This document shows, one piece after another, positions 14,701 to 21,176 of a stretch of 41,746 nt of DNA. The DNA comes from an uncultured Clostridia bacterium (GTDB taxonomy: Bacteria; Bacillota; Clostridia; Oscillospirales; Ruminococcaceae): assembly GCA_947626755.1 (NCBI GenBank), contig CANQTP010000021.1, positions 1 through 41,746 of the forward strand, given 5' to 3'. Every line of letters starts with the position of its first letter. Position 1 is the stretch's first letter. A program made the position numbers and the translations under genes. The notes below the pieces were generated by a model. That model made no database searches, was not told the DNA's origin, and saw only the letters and a list, made by a program, of their open reading frames with translations.

Positions 14701-15845
14701 GCAAGATGTTCCGCTTCTTCGGGGTATCTTTCGGAAGCATAGCGGAAGATCCTGTAATCGGCAGGCTTGTGAGCGGCAAGCTGTTCGATGATGAACTTTT
14801 CCTCGTCAACGCTGTAGTTATTCTGTTCAAGGCGGCGGATACCGTCCTTGTAAACGCTGAAATCCTCTGCGGAATAGCTGACGTCCTCATCGCTTTCCTT
14901 CTCCTTGTATTCGGCTGAAACAGCGTCTATAAAGGCAAGCTTGATAGCGTCAATATCCTCGTTTCCGCAGCCGTTTCCGAGGGAAGCAAGGCGTGAAGCA
15001 ACATCATCACTGTTGATAACAGGGGAGTAATACTTTTCTCCGAATTCTTCCTTGGAAAGTTCAATGCCGTTTTTGCGGAGAGCGGCGGCAGTAAGTTCGA
15101 GAATGAAGTCCAGCTCGGAGAATTTATATCCGATAATGTCAAGTATTTCGGCATTATGAGAAAAAGTTTCCATAATGCTGTTTATCCGTGCAAAGAAAGC
15201 TTCGATAACGATAGCGCGGGTAGTTTTTGAGTCAATGGCGACTTCATCGCCGAAAAGCGGGAAGTTGATGGTCTTTGCGCCCGAAAGATCGGGGAGATCT
15301 GCGGAACATTCCTTGAAATACTCGTTGAAGCGTTCCTCAATGAATTTATCGTCAACGGAAACTATCTTGCCGATGGGGGAAGATCTCCAGAAGAATTCGT
15401 TATTATATTTCTTGAAGTGAATTACCTTATTTGTCAGCGGAGTAACGGGAGCATAGCGCTTTCCTTTTTCCCGCATATATTCCTCATTTACGATGATAGT
15501 GTCGTTCTTGCCGTTTATCATCCATTCTTCGGAGAGAAAAGCGTCCTCTGCAAGAAGGTCGGAGATATAGATAAAGCCGTTCTGCTCGGCAATGCTGCGA
15601 GCTTCCATAAGGTTGAACGCAGACCAGTCGCTGCCGTTATCGGACATAAGGAGAACGTCAGCCATACGGCAGATGCAGAGAGCATTGCTGTGTGCTTCCT
15701 CATCGCTGCAAAGTGAGATCAGCTCACCTTTTACGAAAGGGTGACTGATAAGTTTAACGTTTCCCGAAAAGACCTTTGCTTCAAAGTTTTCGGCAAAGTT
15801 CATGCACTTTTCTTTAAAGACGTCATATTCTTTGAAAATTTCCAC
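11790..15845 (-). CDS. 1351-residue helical-repeat protein with C-terminal zinc ribbon
   Basis: I do not recognise a named family. There is no signal peptide and no membrane segment. Residues 1-482 are a mixed region of unknown fold. Residues 483-1101 consist of twelve tandem helical repeats averaging 51 residues. Residues about 1147-1241 (YELPILLHEGNN to SFIHDK) look like a small beta-rich domain of PH-like type. Residues about 1258-1323 are a Pro/Ala/Glu-rich linker. The last 27 residues form a zinc ribbon (CDQC, 11 residues, CAEC; Cys1328, 1331, 1343, 1346). The start is a GTG at 15843-15845 behind a GGGGGT stretch; an ATG 14 codons later is the alternative. It is a single-gene unit with its own promoter and terminator. 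A cytosolic scaffold or adaptor is the best guess. Confidence 0.85.
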   Translation of the reverse strand: MEIFKEYDVFKEKCMNFAENFEAKVFSGNVKLISHPFVKGELISLCSDEEAHSNALCICRMADVLLMSDNGSDWSAFNLMEARSIAEQNGFIYISDLLAEDAFLSEEWMINGKNDTIIVNEEYMREKGKRYAPVTPLTNKVIHFKKYNNEFFWRSSPIGKIVSVDDKFIEERFNEYFKECSADLPDLSGAKTINFPLFGDEVAIDSKTTRAIVIEAFFARINSIMETFSHNAEILDIIGYKFSELDFILELTAAALRKNGIELSKEEFGEKYYSPVINSDDVASRLASLGNGCGNEDIDAIKLAFIDAVSAEYKEKESDEDVSYSAEDFSVYKDGIRRLEQNNYSVDEEKFIIEQLAAHKPADYRIFRYASERYPEEAEHLAAIANFWQLSPVDDEELENIILNDYILDESFDEQGRFCAGYEQSCILREQLTKVSEKYGLSNREYINELNEHIDIMDRERRTFNGTLFDTPEEMQLAVKNEVYVRDLCRNLSALSETELHFLIENIQNTTLDEDTKAKYLVKVNLAMNVVQTSALEQCCLSLPVMTLGEIAALKDEITEYDYPEAVVKPFLSRIKNASDAAQKNELEAMLENSEKLTSAQLDAVIDKLASGRYDTAIADYYRTKVFEIKENNIRAEIDGLMKNYEDLDREQLSDLIKKLSGNEYPGHLTYAPIKTLTDALNNYEANEAAKVFDGVEFASPEQLEAMKHAIEYGRFSDEIVEPYIAKVEQREKDILNEELDDMCANIDSMSQEELDKLKNDIISSDKDFDPERKEKYIDMIAQRVVELKNSELAELCKYIFSMEQPELDELKIKLADENYDKEFTAVYFKKIEEREHELLLGEIDKLCGDLNEKDIPELEKLKETILGTEKYAPAAEKYVSAIDNRIAAVKTAEYRKVIESTAGMTAEQIAEFRRNAEEKRDEIGEQLYERSIEAADRREDAIESEKIERIVGNISEYDFEKAEAVRSELANGNYSPEKAAAYIEKIDEKIYKLHEAELDSYTQGAENMDKEQLIQAQIKIREYDRGCPAELKQEYIRKIDKAMSEIADKEVRELCGNIDSLTAKRSAELIRLLNTMPLDEDAKNRYIDALDAHITSLRKTEANEYIWHLSGKMDEFGINAIHFCVPTLSNLFHSKYDAACNTYISPGRYELPILLHEGNNGDSFTLTTEYMHIFSKGVMNRIKIDDITSFQAKKSLMSSVLTAVERNGNSIELPNSLNKNIVENAAKVLTSLVSFIHDKRSAEHMKELLENAVQEKAMQSPTAEPAEPENAAPAIPEITDITDVKVDHNTAEAINELPEAPKAESAAEEPTAKAEPAKEEAPKIRFCDQCGAKITSPNAKFCAECGNKLS
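12543..14399 (-). repeat. twelve tandem protein repeats of 51-53 residues
   Basis: Aligned by eye, the repeats start at residues 483, 535, 586, 637, 688, 739, 792, 843, 894, 947, 998 and 1051. Lengths are 52, then mostly 51, with three of 53. A repeat runs roughly as ELxxLCxxI, then xMxxEELxxLK, then a Tyr and YIxKIxxR, ending in a charged segment leading into the next EL. The pattern fits two short helices and one longer helix per repeat. Repeats are diverged in DNA, so this is an old duplication and not a recent DNA-level expansion. Confidence 0.8.
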
Positions 15846-15883
15846 CGGTAGATACCCCCGCTCAATTATAAATATACAATTTT

Positions 15884-15912
15884 ATTGTACCAATTTTTCT
15901 TATAATTGTCAA
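15884..15912 (-). promoter_or_regulatory. promoter of the large repeat-protein gene
   Basis: Leftward TTGACA (15907-15912), 17-base spacer, TACAAT (15884-15889). A strong sigma-A promoter with a start near 15877, leaving a leader of about 32 bases before the GTG start. This supports vegetative expression. Confidence 0.82.
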
Positions 15913-15988
15913 GAGATTTTTACAGTTCCCTATGCTAATTTTCGCGGCTGTTTTTTGTGAATTGTTATAATTGACCTTTCTGTCGGAA

Positions 15989-16018
15989 AAAAGTGAAACG
16001 GCACCCCAAAGAGTGCCG
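15989..16018 (-). terminator. terminator of nrdD-nrdG
   Basis: CGGCAC (15999-16004) pairs with GTGCCG (16013-16018). The leftward transcript continues with TTTCACTTTTTT, an interrupted T-tract. It lies just beyond the nrdG stop. Confidence 0.75.
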
Positions 16019-16024
16019 CTTGCT

Positions 16025-16537
16025 TTATATATCCGCTTCTATAACTTTGCCTGCTTCAAGACTTTTCGGAACGTCTATAAGCCGCTGATTGGAACTTCCG
16101 CGGAATCTTAACAGTATATCCCGCTTGGCAAGCTCAAACCGCCCGTCCACAAGAATGTCCGTCACCGAAAGCAGTTTTCCGTAAAAGTTTTCATCATCGG
16201 AATGTTCCGTCAGATATTCAAATGTATATCCCGTGTATGTCACAATATCCATTCCAAGCTTTTTGATCTCCAGACCAAGCTCATAAAGCTGCCGCGCCTG
16301 ACAGAACGGCTCGCCGCCGCTGTATGTGACACCGTCAAGAAGCGGATTGCCCTTGATCTTTTCCAAAAGGCTTTCAAGGGTAACGTCCTCACCGCCGTTA
16401 AAATCATGGGTCTGGGGATTGTGGCAGCCTTCGCACCTGTGGGGGCAGCCCTGTGTGAATATCGTGAACCGTATTCCCGGACCGTCAACTATGGAATCGT
16501 TCACCGTTCCCGCAATTCGTAATGTACCGGAAAGCAT
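16025..16537 (-). CDS. nrdG: anaerobic ribonucleotide reductase activating protein
   Basis: A 170-residue radical-SAM enzyme that uses S-adenosylmethionine and a [4Fe-4S] cluster to install the glycyl radical in NrdD. The radical-SAM cysteine motif CPHRCEGC is at Cys31, Cys35 and Cys38. The SAM-binding GGEPF segment (TYSGGEPFCQ) follows near residue 93. Length is normal for the family. It lies ten bases downstream of nrdD and ends at its own terminator. It works only under anaerobic conditions because the glycyl radical is cleaved by oxygen. Confidence 0.96.
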   Translation of the reverse strand: MLSGTLRIAGTVNDSIVDGPGIRFTIFTQGCPHRCEGCHNPQTHDFNGGEDVTLESLLEKIKGNPLLDGVTYSGGEPFCQARQLYELGLEIKKLGMDIVTYTGYTFEYLTEHSDDENFYGKLLSVTDILVDGRFELAKRDILLRFRGSSNQRLIDVPKSLEAGKVIEADI

Positions 16538-16547
16538 ATCGCACCTC

Positions 16548-18866
16548 TTAAACGCTGTGTTTTACGCGGTCGTGTACTTCCGCAAGTTTCGCGTCGTTGA
16601 AGCGTTCAAGAGTTCCTACCAGATAGCCTGTGATCCTCCTGATACGCTCAAAGCCGTAACCGTTGTCGCCTTCGTGACGTCCGCACTTAGGACAGGTATC
16701 TCCGATAATTCCCGTGTAACCGCAGCAGGGATCTCTGTCTACAGGGTGGTTTATAGAACCGTAGCCGATGCCCGATTCCTTCATGCAGCGGACGATCTTT
16801 TCAAACGCTGAAAGATTGTTGAGCGGATCGCCGTCAAGTTCAACATAGCTGATGTGTCCCGCGTTGGTGAGTTCGTGATAAGGAGCTTCTATTTTGATCT
16901 TCTCAAAAGCGTTTATAGGGAAGTATACGGGAACATGGAAAGAGTTAGTATAATAATCCCTGTCCGTAACGCCCTTTATCTCGCCGAAAAGCTTCTTGTC
17001 CATGCGGACAAATCTTCCCGAAAGTCCCTCTGCGGGAGTTGCAAGAAGCGTGTAGTTCATTCCCGAACGTTTTGTTTCCTCGTCCATACGGTTACGCATA
17101 CGGGTAACAATTTCAAGACCGAGCTTGCGGGCTTCTTCGTCCTCGCCGTGATGTTTTCCGATAAGTGCTTTCAGACATTCCGCAAGACCGATGAATCCCA
17201 TGGAAAGTGTACCGTGTTTCAGGACTTCGCCTACCTTGTCGTTTGGACCAAGCTTGTCCGAATCTATCCATATGCCCTGTCCCATAAGGAACGGGAAATT
17301 TCTTACAGTCTTTTCAGCCTGAATTTTGTAACGCGCCATAAGCTGTTCGCAGACCAGATCCATTATCTCGTCAAGACTGTCAAAGAACGCGCCAACATTG
17401 TGATTTGCGTTTATGGCAAGGCGGGGGAGATTTACCGAAGTAAAGCTGAGGTTTCCTCTGCCTGTAACGATCTCACGCGTGGGATCGTATGCGTTTCCGA
17501 TAACTCTTGTGCGGCAGCCCATGTATGCGACTTCCGTGTTATAGTCGCCGGGCTTGTAGTATTTTAGATTGAAAGGCGCGTCTATGAATGAGAAATTCGG
17601 GAACAGTCTCTTTGCGGAAACGCGGCAGGCAAGTTTGAACATATCATAGTTTGGATCTTCGGGATTGTAGTTTATGCCTTCTTTTATCTTGAAGATATGT
17701 ATGGGGAATATAGGAGTTTCGCCGTTTCCCAGACCTGCTTCGTGAGCAAGGAGAACGTTCTTTATTACCATTCTTCCTTCTGTGGAAGTGTCAAGACCGT
17801 AGTTTATGGAGCTGAACGGCACCTGTGCGCCCGCGCGGCTGTTCATGGTGTTCAGGTTGTGGATAAGTGCTTCCATAGCCTGATATGTTCTTCTGTCAAC
17901 TTCCTTTGTGGTGTTCCTGAATGTGAAATCCTGAATGCGCTTTGCCGTTTCGGCGTCAACATAGCCGCAGAGTTTTTCAAACTCTATTTCCTTGTAGCCG
18001 TTGTTGTTGTCGAGAACAGGATAAATTCCCTTTTCCTCGTAGATCTCATCGGCAATTTTATCGCTTATCTCCTGACCGTCGTCAAGCTTTGCGATCATTT
18101 CGAGACAGCGGGCGATGTTGTAGGCATACTGTTTGCGGTATGTCTTTTTTACGCCTTCCGCCATTGCATATTCAAAATTCGGAATGCTCTGACCGCCGTG
18201 CTGATCGTTCTGATCGGACTGGATAGCTATGCAGGCAAGCGCGGAATAGCTGTAAATATCGTTAGGCTCGCGGAGGAATCCGTGTCCTGTGGAAAATCCG
18301 TTCTTGAAAAGCTTTATAAGATCTATCTGGCAGCAGGTGGTAGTAAGTGTCAGATAGTCCAGATCGTGGATATGTATATCGCCGTTTTTATGTGCCTTTG
18401 CGTGTCTTGGGTCGAGAACGTACATCTCATAGAACTGTTTTGCGCCTTCCGAACCGTATTTGAGCATTGTACCCATGGCGGTGTCGGCATTGATATTGGC
18501 GTTTTCACGCTTGATGTCGCTGTCCTTGGCGGGCTTGAAGGTAAGATCCTCATATATCTTCATCAGCTTGGTGTTCATTTCCCTTGCCCGCGTGCGTTCG
18601 GAACGGTAGAGAATGTAGGATTTTGCTGTCTTTGCGTGTCCTTCTTCCATAAGGACTTTTTCCACCATATCCTGTACTTGTTCAACAGTAGGGATACATT
18701 TTCCGTACTTGATCTCTACTGCATCGCAGACCTTGTCCGCAAGTTCAAGAGATGTATTATAATCGCTTCCGCCCACGGACTGAGCCGCCTTGAAAATAGC
18801 CTGAGCGATCTTTTCGATGTTGAACGTAACGGTCCTGCCGTCTCTTTTTCTTATCTGAGTTATCAT
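16548..18866 (-). CDS. nrdD: anaerobic ribonucleoside-triphosphate reductase (class III)
   Basis: A 772-residue glycyl-radical enzyme that reduces ribonucleoside triphosphates to deoxy forms. An N-terminal ATP-cone (RKRDGRTVTFNIEKIAQAI, about 6-24, extending to about 90) provides allosteric control by ATP/dATP. Near the C terminus four cysteines (714, 715, 725, 728; CCGYTG and CPKCG) fit the zinc site, and the glycyl radical residue is Gly747 in RRITGYLVGT. A strong ribosome binding site (AGGAGG) lies nine bases before the ATG. The promoter at 18928-18956 is overlapped by NrdR-type boxes, so repression by NrdR is expected, although nrdR is not in the window. Confidence 0.97.
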   Translation of the reverse strand: MITQIRKRDGRTVTFNIEKIAQAIFKAAQSVGGSDYNTSLELADKVCDAVEIKYGKCIPTVEQVQDMVEKVLMEEGHAKTAKSYILYRSERTRAREMNTKLMKIYEDLTFKPAKDSDIKRENANINADTAMGTMLKYGSEGAKQFYEMYVLDPRHAKAHKNGDIHIHDLDYLTLTTTCCQIDLIKLFKNGFSTGHGFLREPNDIYSYSALACIAIQSDQNDQHGGQSIPNFEYAMAEGVKKTYRKQYAYNIARCLEMIAKLDDGQEISDKIADEIYEEKGIYPVLDNNNGYKEIEFEKLCGYVDAETAKRIQDFTFRNTTKEVDRRTYQAMEALIHNLNTMNSRAGAQVPFSSINYGLDTSTEGRMVIKNVLLAHEAGLGNGETPIFPIHIFKIKEGINYNPEDPNYDMFKLACRVSAKRLFPNFSFIDAPFNLKYYKPGDYNTEVAYMGCRTRVIGNAYDPTREIVTGRGNLSFTSVNLPRLAINANHNVGAFFDSLDEIMDLVCEQLMARYKIQAEKTVRNFPFLMGQGIWIDSDKLGPNDKVGEVLKHGTLSMGFIGLAECLKALIGKHHGEDEEARKLGLEIVTRMRNRMDEETKRSGMNYTLLATPAEGLSGRFVRMDKKLFGEIKGVTDRDYYTNSFHVPVYFPINAFEKIKIEAPYHELTNAGHISYVELDGDPLNNLSAFEKIVRCMKESGIGYGSINHPVDRDPCCGYTGIIGDTCPKCGRHEGDNGYGFERIRRITGYLVGTLERFNDAKLAEVHDRVKHSV

Positions 18867-18892
18867 TGTTTACAGCCTCCTACATTGCTTGA

Positions 18893-18908
18893 ACACTACA
18901 TCTTGTGC
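18893..18908 (-). promoter_or_regulatory. NrdR box 1 (downstream box)
   Basis: ACACTACATCTTGTGC matches the known NrdR box pattern (acaCwAtATaTwGtgt) at nearly every position. It lies about 27 bases before the nrdD start codon, inside the predicted leader, where bound repressor would block transcription. Confidence 0.75.
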
Positions 18909-18923
18909 TTTAATCTTACAAAA

Positions 18924-18939
18924 TACAAGTATATAGTAT
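18924..18939 (-). promoter_or_regulatory. NrdR box 2 overlapping the -10
   Basis: TACAAGTATATAGTAT matches the NrdR consensus mainly in its second half (TATATAGT). Its centre is exactly 31 bases from that of box 1, the three-helical-turn spacing usual for paired NrdR boxes. It covers the -10 element of the nrd promoter. Confidence 0.6.
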
Positions 18940-18956
18940 TTCCGCCGATTTGTCAA
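18928..18956 (-). promoter_or_regulatory. nrdD-nrdG promoter
   Basis: Leftward TTGACA (18951-18956), 17-base spacer, TATACT (18928-18933). The -10 falls inside NrdR box 2. Together with box 1 this gives the usual arrangement for NrdR repression. Confidence 0.8.
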
Positions 18957-18974
18957 TAGCAATCCAAAACATTC

Positions 18975-19005
18975 CTGCACAAATTGGAGACATAATTTTG
19001 TGCAG
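18975..19005. other. hairpin downstream of the small ThrE gene
   Basis: CTGCACAAATT (18975-18985) pairs with AATTTTGTGCAG (18994-19005) with one bulged T. It lies between the exporter gene and the nrd promoter, which both read leftward. No T-run follows, so it may be a weak terminator or a transcript-stability hairpin. Confidence 0.4.
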
Positions 19006-19048
19006 ATTTCACCAGAAAGCAGATACCTTTACAAAGGCAATTTACCTT

Positions 19049-19501
19049 TCAGGCGGTCTGTTTTACTATCATTCCGATAAGACGCATAAGCGCCGAAACA
19101 GCAAATACGCCCATTGCTATTGAACCTGCTATTCCCACGGCTTCTGCAAACTGATGGGAAAAACTGTCTATATCACCGCCTACAAATGAGATCATGGTAT
19201 TGTAAAGGTTTCCTCCCGGTACAAGCGGGATAATTCCTATAACAAGATACATATTTACGGGAACATGGAGCCGCCTTGCCATCAGTTCCGCATAGACAGA
19301 GACCGCGGACGCCGCAAAGAAATAGCATATCATCTGTCCGAGACCGCTCATTTCAAATCCGATAAAAATAAGCTGGGTAAGAACAGCACCTATTCCCGCC
19401 GCAAGCATATGGCGGAAGCGTATGTTGAACTGCACTCCGAAAGCTATCGAAGCTATGAAACTGTAAATGCAGGGAAGTATCATTTCTCTTAGAATATCCA
19501 T
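19049..19501 (-). CDS. threonine/serine exporter, small subunit (ThrE_2 type)
   Basis: A 150-residue integral membrane protein with about four to five hydrophobic segments. It matches the C-terminal half of corynebacterial ThrE, in the form seen when the exporter is split into two genes. The characteristic segment GIIPLVPGGNLYNTMISFVGG lies near residues 93-113, with the PGG turn in a membrane loop. It begins ten bases after the large subunit and is the last gene of its operon. Known members export threonine or serine, or related small acids; substrate here is inferred. Confidence 0.85.
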   Translation of the reverse strand: MDILREMILPCIYSFIASIAFGVQFNIRFRHMLAAGIGAVLTQLIFIGFEMSGLGQMICYFFAASAVSVYAELMARRLHVPVNMYLVIGIIPLVPGGNLYNTMISFVGGDIDSFSHQFAEAVGIAGSIAMGVFAVSALMRLIGMIVKQTA

Positions 19502-19511
19502 ATTTTCCCTC

Positions 19512-20285
19512 CTAAATCATGCTTGCCAGCGCGATCGCCGAAGCAGCACCAACAGCCATTCCCGCGGCAATAAGTATAGCTTCCGTAAGTGTGTACATTC
19601 CCGCCAGAAAATCTCCCGCAATGAAATCTCTCATGCAGTTTGTGAGAGTTACTCCCGGGACGAGGTTCATGGACGCGCCTATTATGATCTTGTCAAAACT
19701 TTCAGTAAGCCCGAGTTTTGAAACAAAGACCGACAGTGAAGCTATCACCACCGATCCGATAACGCTCTGAAAGAACACACTGGGCTTGACTTTGTTGACA
19801 AATTTTGACACTCCGAAAACGACCATTGAAATAATTCCCGAACACAGAGCGTCGGAAGGCGTTCCGCCGAAGAAAAGCGAAAATGTTGCTCCCACTATCG
19901 CATAGCTGAACAGCCGAACAGCGTCGCCGTAGACTTTCCGTCCGCTTATCTCGTCGATATGCTTTTGTATTGTGGGAAAATCGGGCTTTTCCGAACAGAT
20001 ATAGCGGGAAAGATTGTTCAGCTTGTCAACGCGGTCAAGATTTGTGCCGCGGGAGGATATCCTCACCGTCTGAGTAAGGGGAGGGGAATCGCCGTCATTT
20101 ATGGTTATAATAAGGCTTGCGGGTATTGCAAAAACCTCTATCCGCCTGCTTTCTCCCGAAAATCCGTATGCGGCGGCTATCCTGTATAAACTGTCCTCAA
20201 CGCGGTAGATCTCCGCGCCGCAGGTTATAAGCATACTGCCTATCCGTGAGGTTATATGCAGAAGCTCGTTGGCTGTAATTTCCAT
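19512..20285 (-). CDS. threonine/serine exporter, large subunit (ThrE_1, DUF1212 type)
   Basis: A 257-residue membrane protein. The N-terminal cytosolic part (residues 1-115) carries the family motifs SMLITCGAEIYRVEDSLYRIA and SRGTNLDRVDKLNNLSR. Five or so membrane segments follow, with NLVPGVTLTNCMRDFIAGD as the conserved PG turn. ATG at 20283-20285 is preferred to a TTG two codons upstream because the ribosome binding site (AAAGGA, overlapping the upstream stop) is eight bases away. It works with the small subunit encoded immediately downstream. Confidence 0.87.
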   Translation of the reverse strand: MEITANELLHITSRIGSMLITCGAEIYRVEDSLYRIAAAYGFSGESRRIEVFAIPASLIITINDGDSPPLTQTVRISSRGTNLDRVDKLNNLSRYICSEKPDFPTIQKHIDEISGRKVYGDAVRLFSYAIVGATFSLFFGGTPSDALCSGIISMVVFGVSKFVNKVKPSVFFQSVIGSVVIASLSVFVSKLGLTESFDKIIIGASMNLVPGVTLTNCMRDFIAGDFLAGMYTLTEAILIAAGMAVGAASAIALASMI

Positions 20286-20297
20286 ATGCAATATCCT

Positions 20298-21032
20298 TTA
20301 CAAAATAAATCCGCCGTCTGCCGACAACACCTGTCCCGTGATGAAAGACGCCTTTTCGGAAGCAAAGAACAGTATCGCTTCAGCAATGTCCTCGGGAGTG
20401 CCGATCCTGCCGACAGGAGTGTTTTTCCTGAGAATTTCCATATCCTGCTTTGAAAGGTGCGAATTCATGTCGGTGTCGATCACTCCGGGAGCAACGCAGT
20501 TTACGGTTATCCCGGAAAGTCCCTCTTCCTTTGCAAGAGCTTTTGTGAAACCTATCAGGGCGGCTTTTGCGGCGGAATAATGCACTTCGCATGACGCTCC
20601 CGAAATTCCCCACATTGAGGAAATATTGATTATCCTGCCGTATTTTGAATGTATCATATCAGGCAGCACCGCCTGCGAGCAGTTGAACGCTCCCTTGACG
20701 TTCACGGCGAACATTCTGTCCCACATTTCCTCGGAAATATCGGTGAACAGTGCCTGTTCCGCAATTCCCGCGTTATTTACAAGAACGGTTATGCTGCCAA
20801 GTTTTTCCTTTATTTGCAGGATCATTCTGTCCACTTCCGTGCGGATCGAAACGTCCGCTTTAAAGGCTTCTACCTTTACACCGCATGAGGACAGTTCATT
20901 GCAGATAGTTTCCGCTGCTTCGGCGGAATTATTATAGTTCACCGCCACATTATATCCCGCTTCTGCAAAGGCTTTGGCGGCTGCTCTGCCGATGCCGCGG
21001 GATCCGCCTGTTATAAGTACTGTTCCTTTCAG
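20298..21032 (-). CDS. short-chain dehydrogenase/reductase, FabG-like, with a probable non-AUG start
   Basis: A classical SDR oxidoreductase of about 244 residues. The nucleotide-binding motif TGGSRGIG lies right at the N terminus, NNAG near residue 90, and the catalytic Ser/Tyr/Lys set in the ISSMWG and YSAAKAALIGF region. A C-terminal FITGQVLSADGG is typical of FabG-like enzymes. No ATG, GTG or TTG precedes the glycine-rich motif in frame after the promoter; the first GTG (20946-20948) would delete it. CTG at 21030-21032 is the best start because GGAAGTGAT, close to a full Shine-Dalgarno, lies at good spacing. ATT one codon earlier is the alternative. It is the first gene before the ThrE pair. 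Substrate is unknown; FabG itself is usually in the fab cluster. Confidence 0.85.
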   Translation of the reverse strand: MKGTVLITGGSRGIGRAAAKAFAEAGYNVAVNYNNSAEAAETICNELSSCGVKVEAFKADVSIRTEVDRMILQIKEKLGSITVLVNNAGIAEQALFTDISEEMWDRMFAVNVKGAFNCSQAVLPDMIHSKYGRIINISSMWGISGASCEVHYSAAKAALIGFTKALAKEEGLSGITVNCVAPGVIDTDMNSHLSKQDMEILRKNTPVGRIGTPEDIAEAILFFASEKASFITGQVLSADGGFIL

Positions 21033-21068
21033 AATATCACTTCCCGATCCGAAATAATAACTGTTCTG

Positions 21069-21097
21069 ATTATACCATAAAACAGCCCTGCGGTCAA
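21069..21097 (-). promoter_or_regulatory. promoter of the SDR-thrE operon
   Basis: Leftward TTGACC (21092-21097), 17-base spacer, TATAAT (21069-21074) with TG at the extended -10 position. Transcription would begin near 21062, so the SDR must start translation downstream of this point, which supports the non-AUG start at 21030-21032. Confidence 0.78.
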
Positions 21098-21126
21098 TAT
21101 CTTATGGAGTAACTTGTATACGGTAC

Positions 21127-21155
21127 TTGAAATGTTCGGGAAAAAGTGTTATAGT
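21127..21155 (+). promoter_or_regulatory. promoter of the peptide-binding lipoprotein gene
   Basis: TTGAAA (21127-21132), 17-base spacer, TATAGT (21150-21155). It diverges from the SDR promoter, the two -35 regions lying 29 bases apart, so both could share a regulator. Confidence 0.7.
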
Positions 21156-21176
21156 ATATATATCAGAGAGGAGATC

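Noticed and set aside
17697-18959. A 420-codon rightward open frame antisense to nrdD
   Set aside because: It lies wholly opposite a conserved gene, its product is hydrophobic and Cys/Phe-rich without motifs, and it has no ribosome binding site. It is a by-product of the codon bias of nrdD.
20946-20948. GTG as start of the SDR gene
   Set aside because: It would remove the TGGSRGIG cofactor motif, which is intact in frame upstream.
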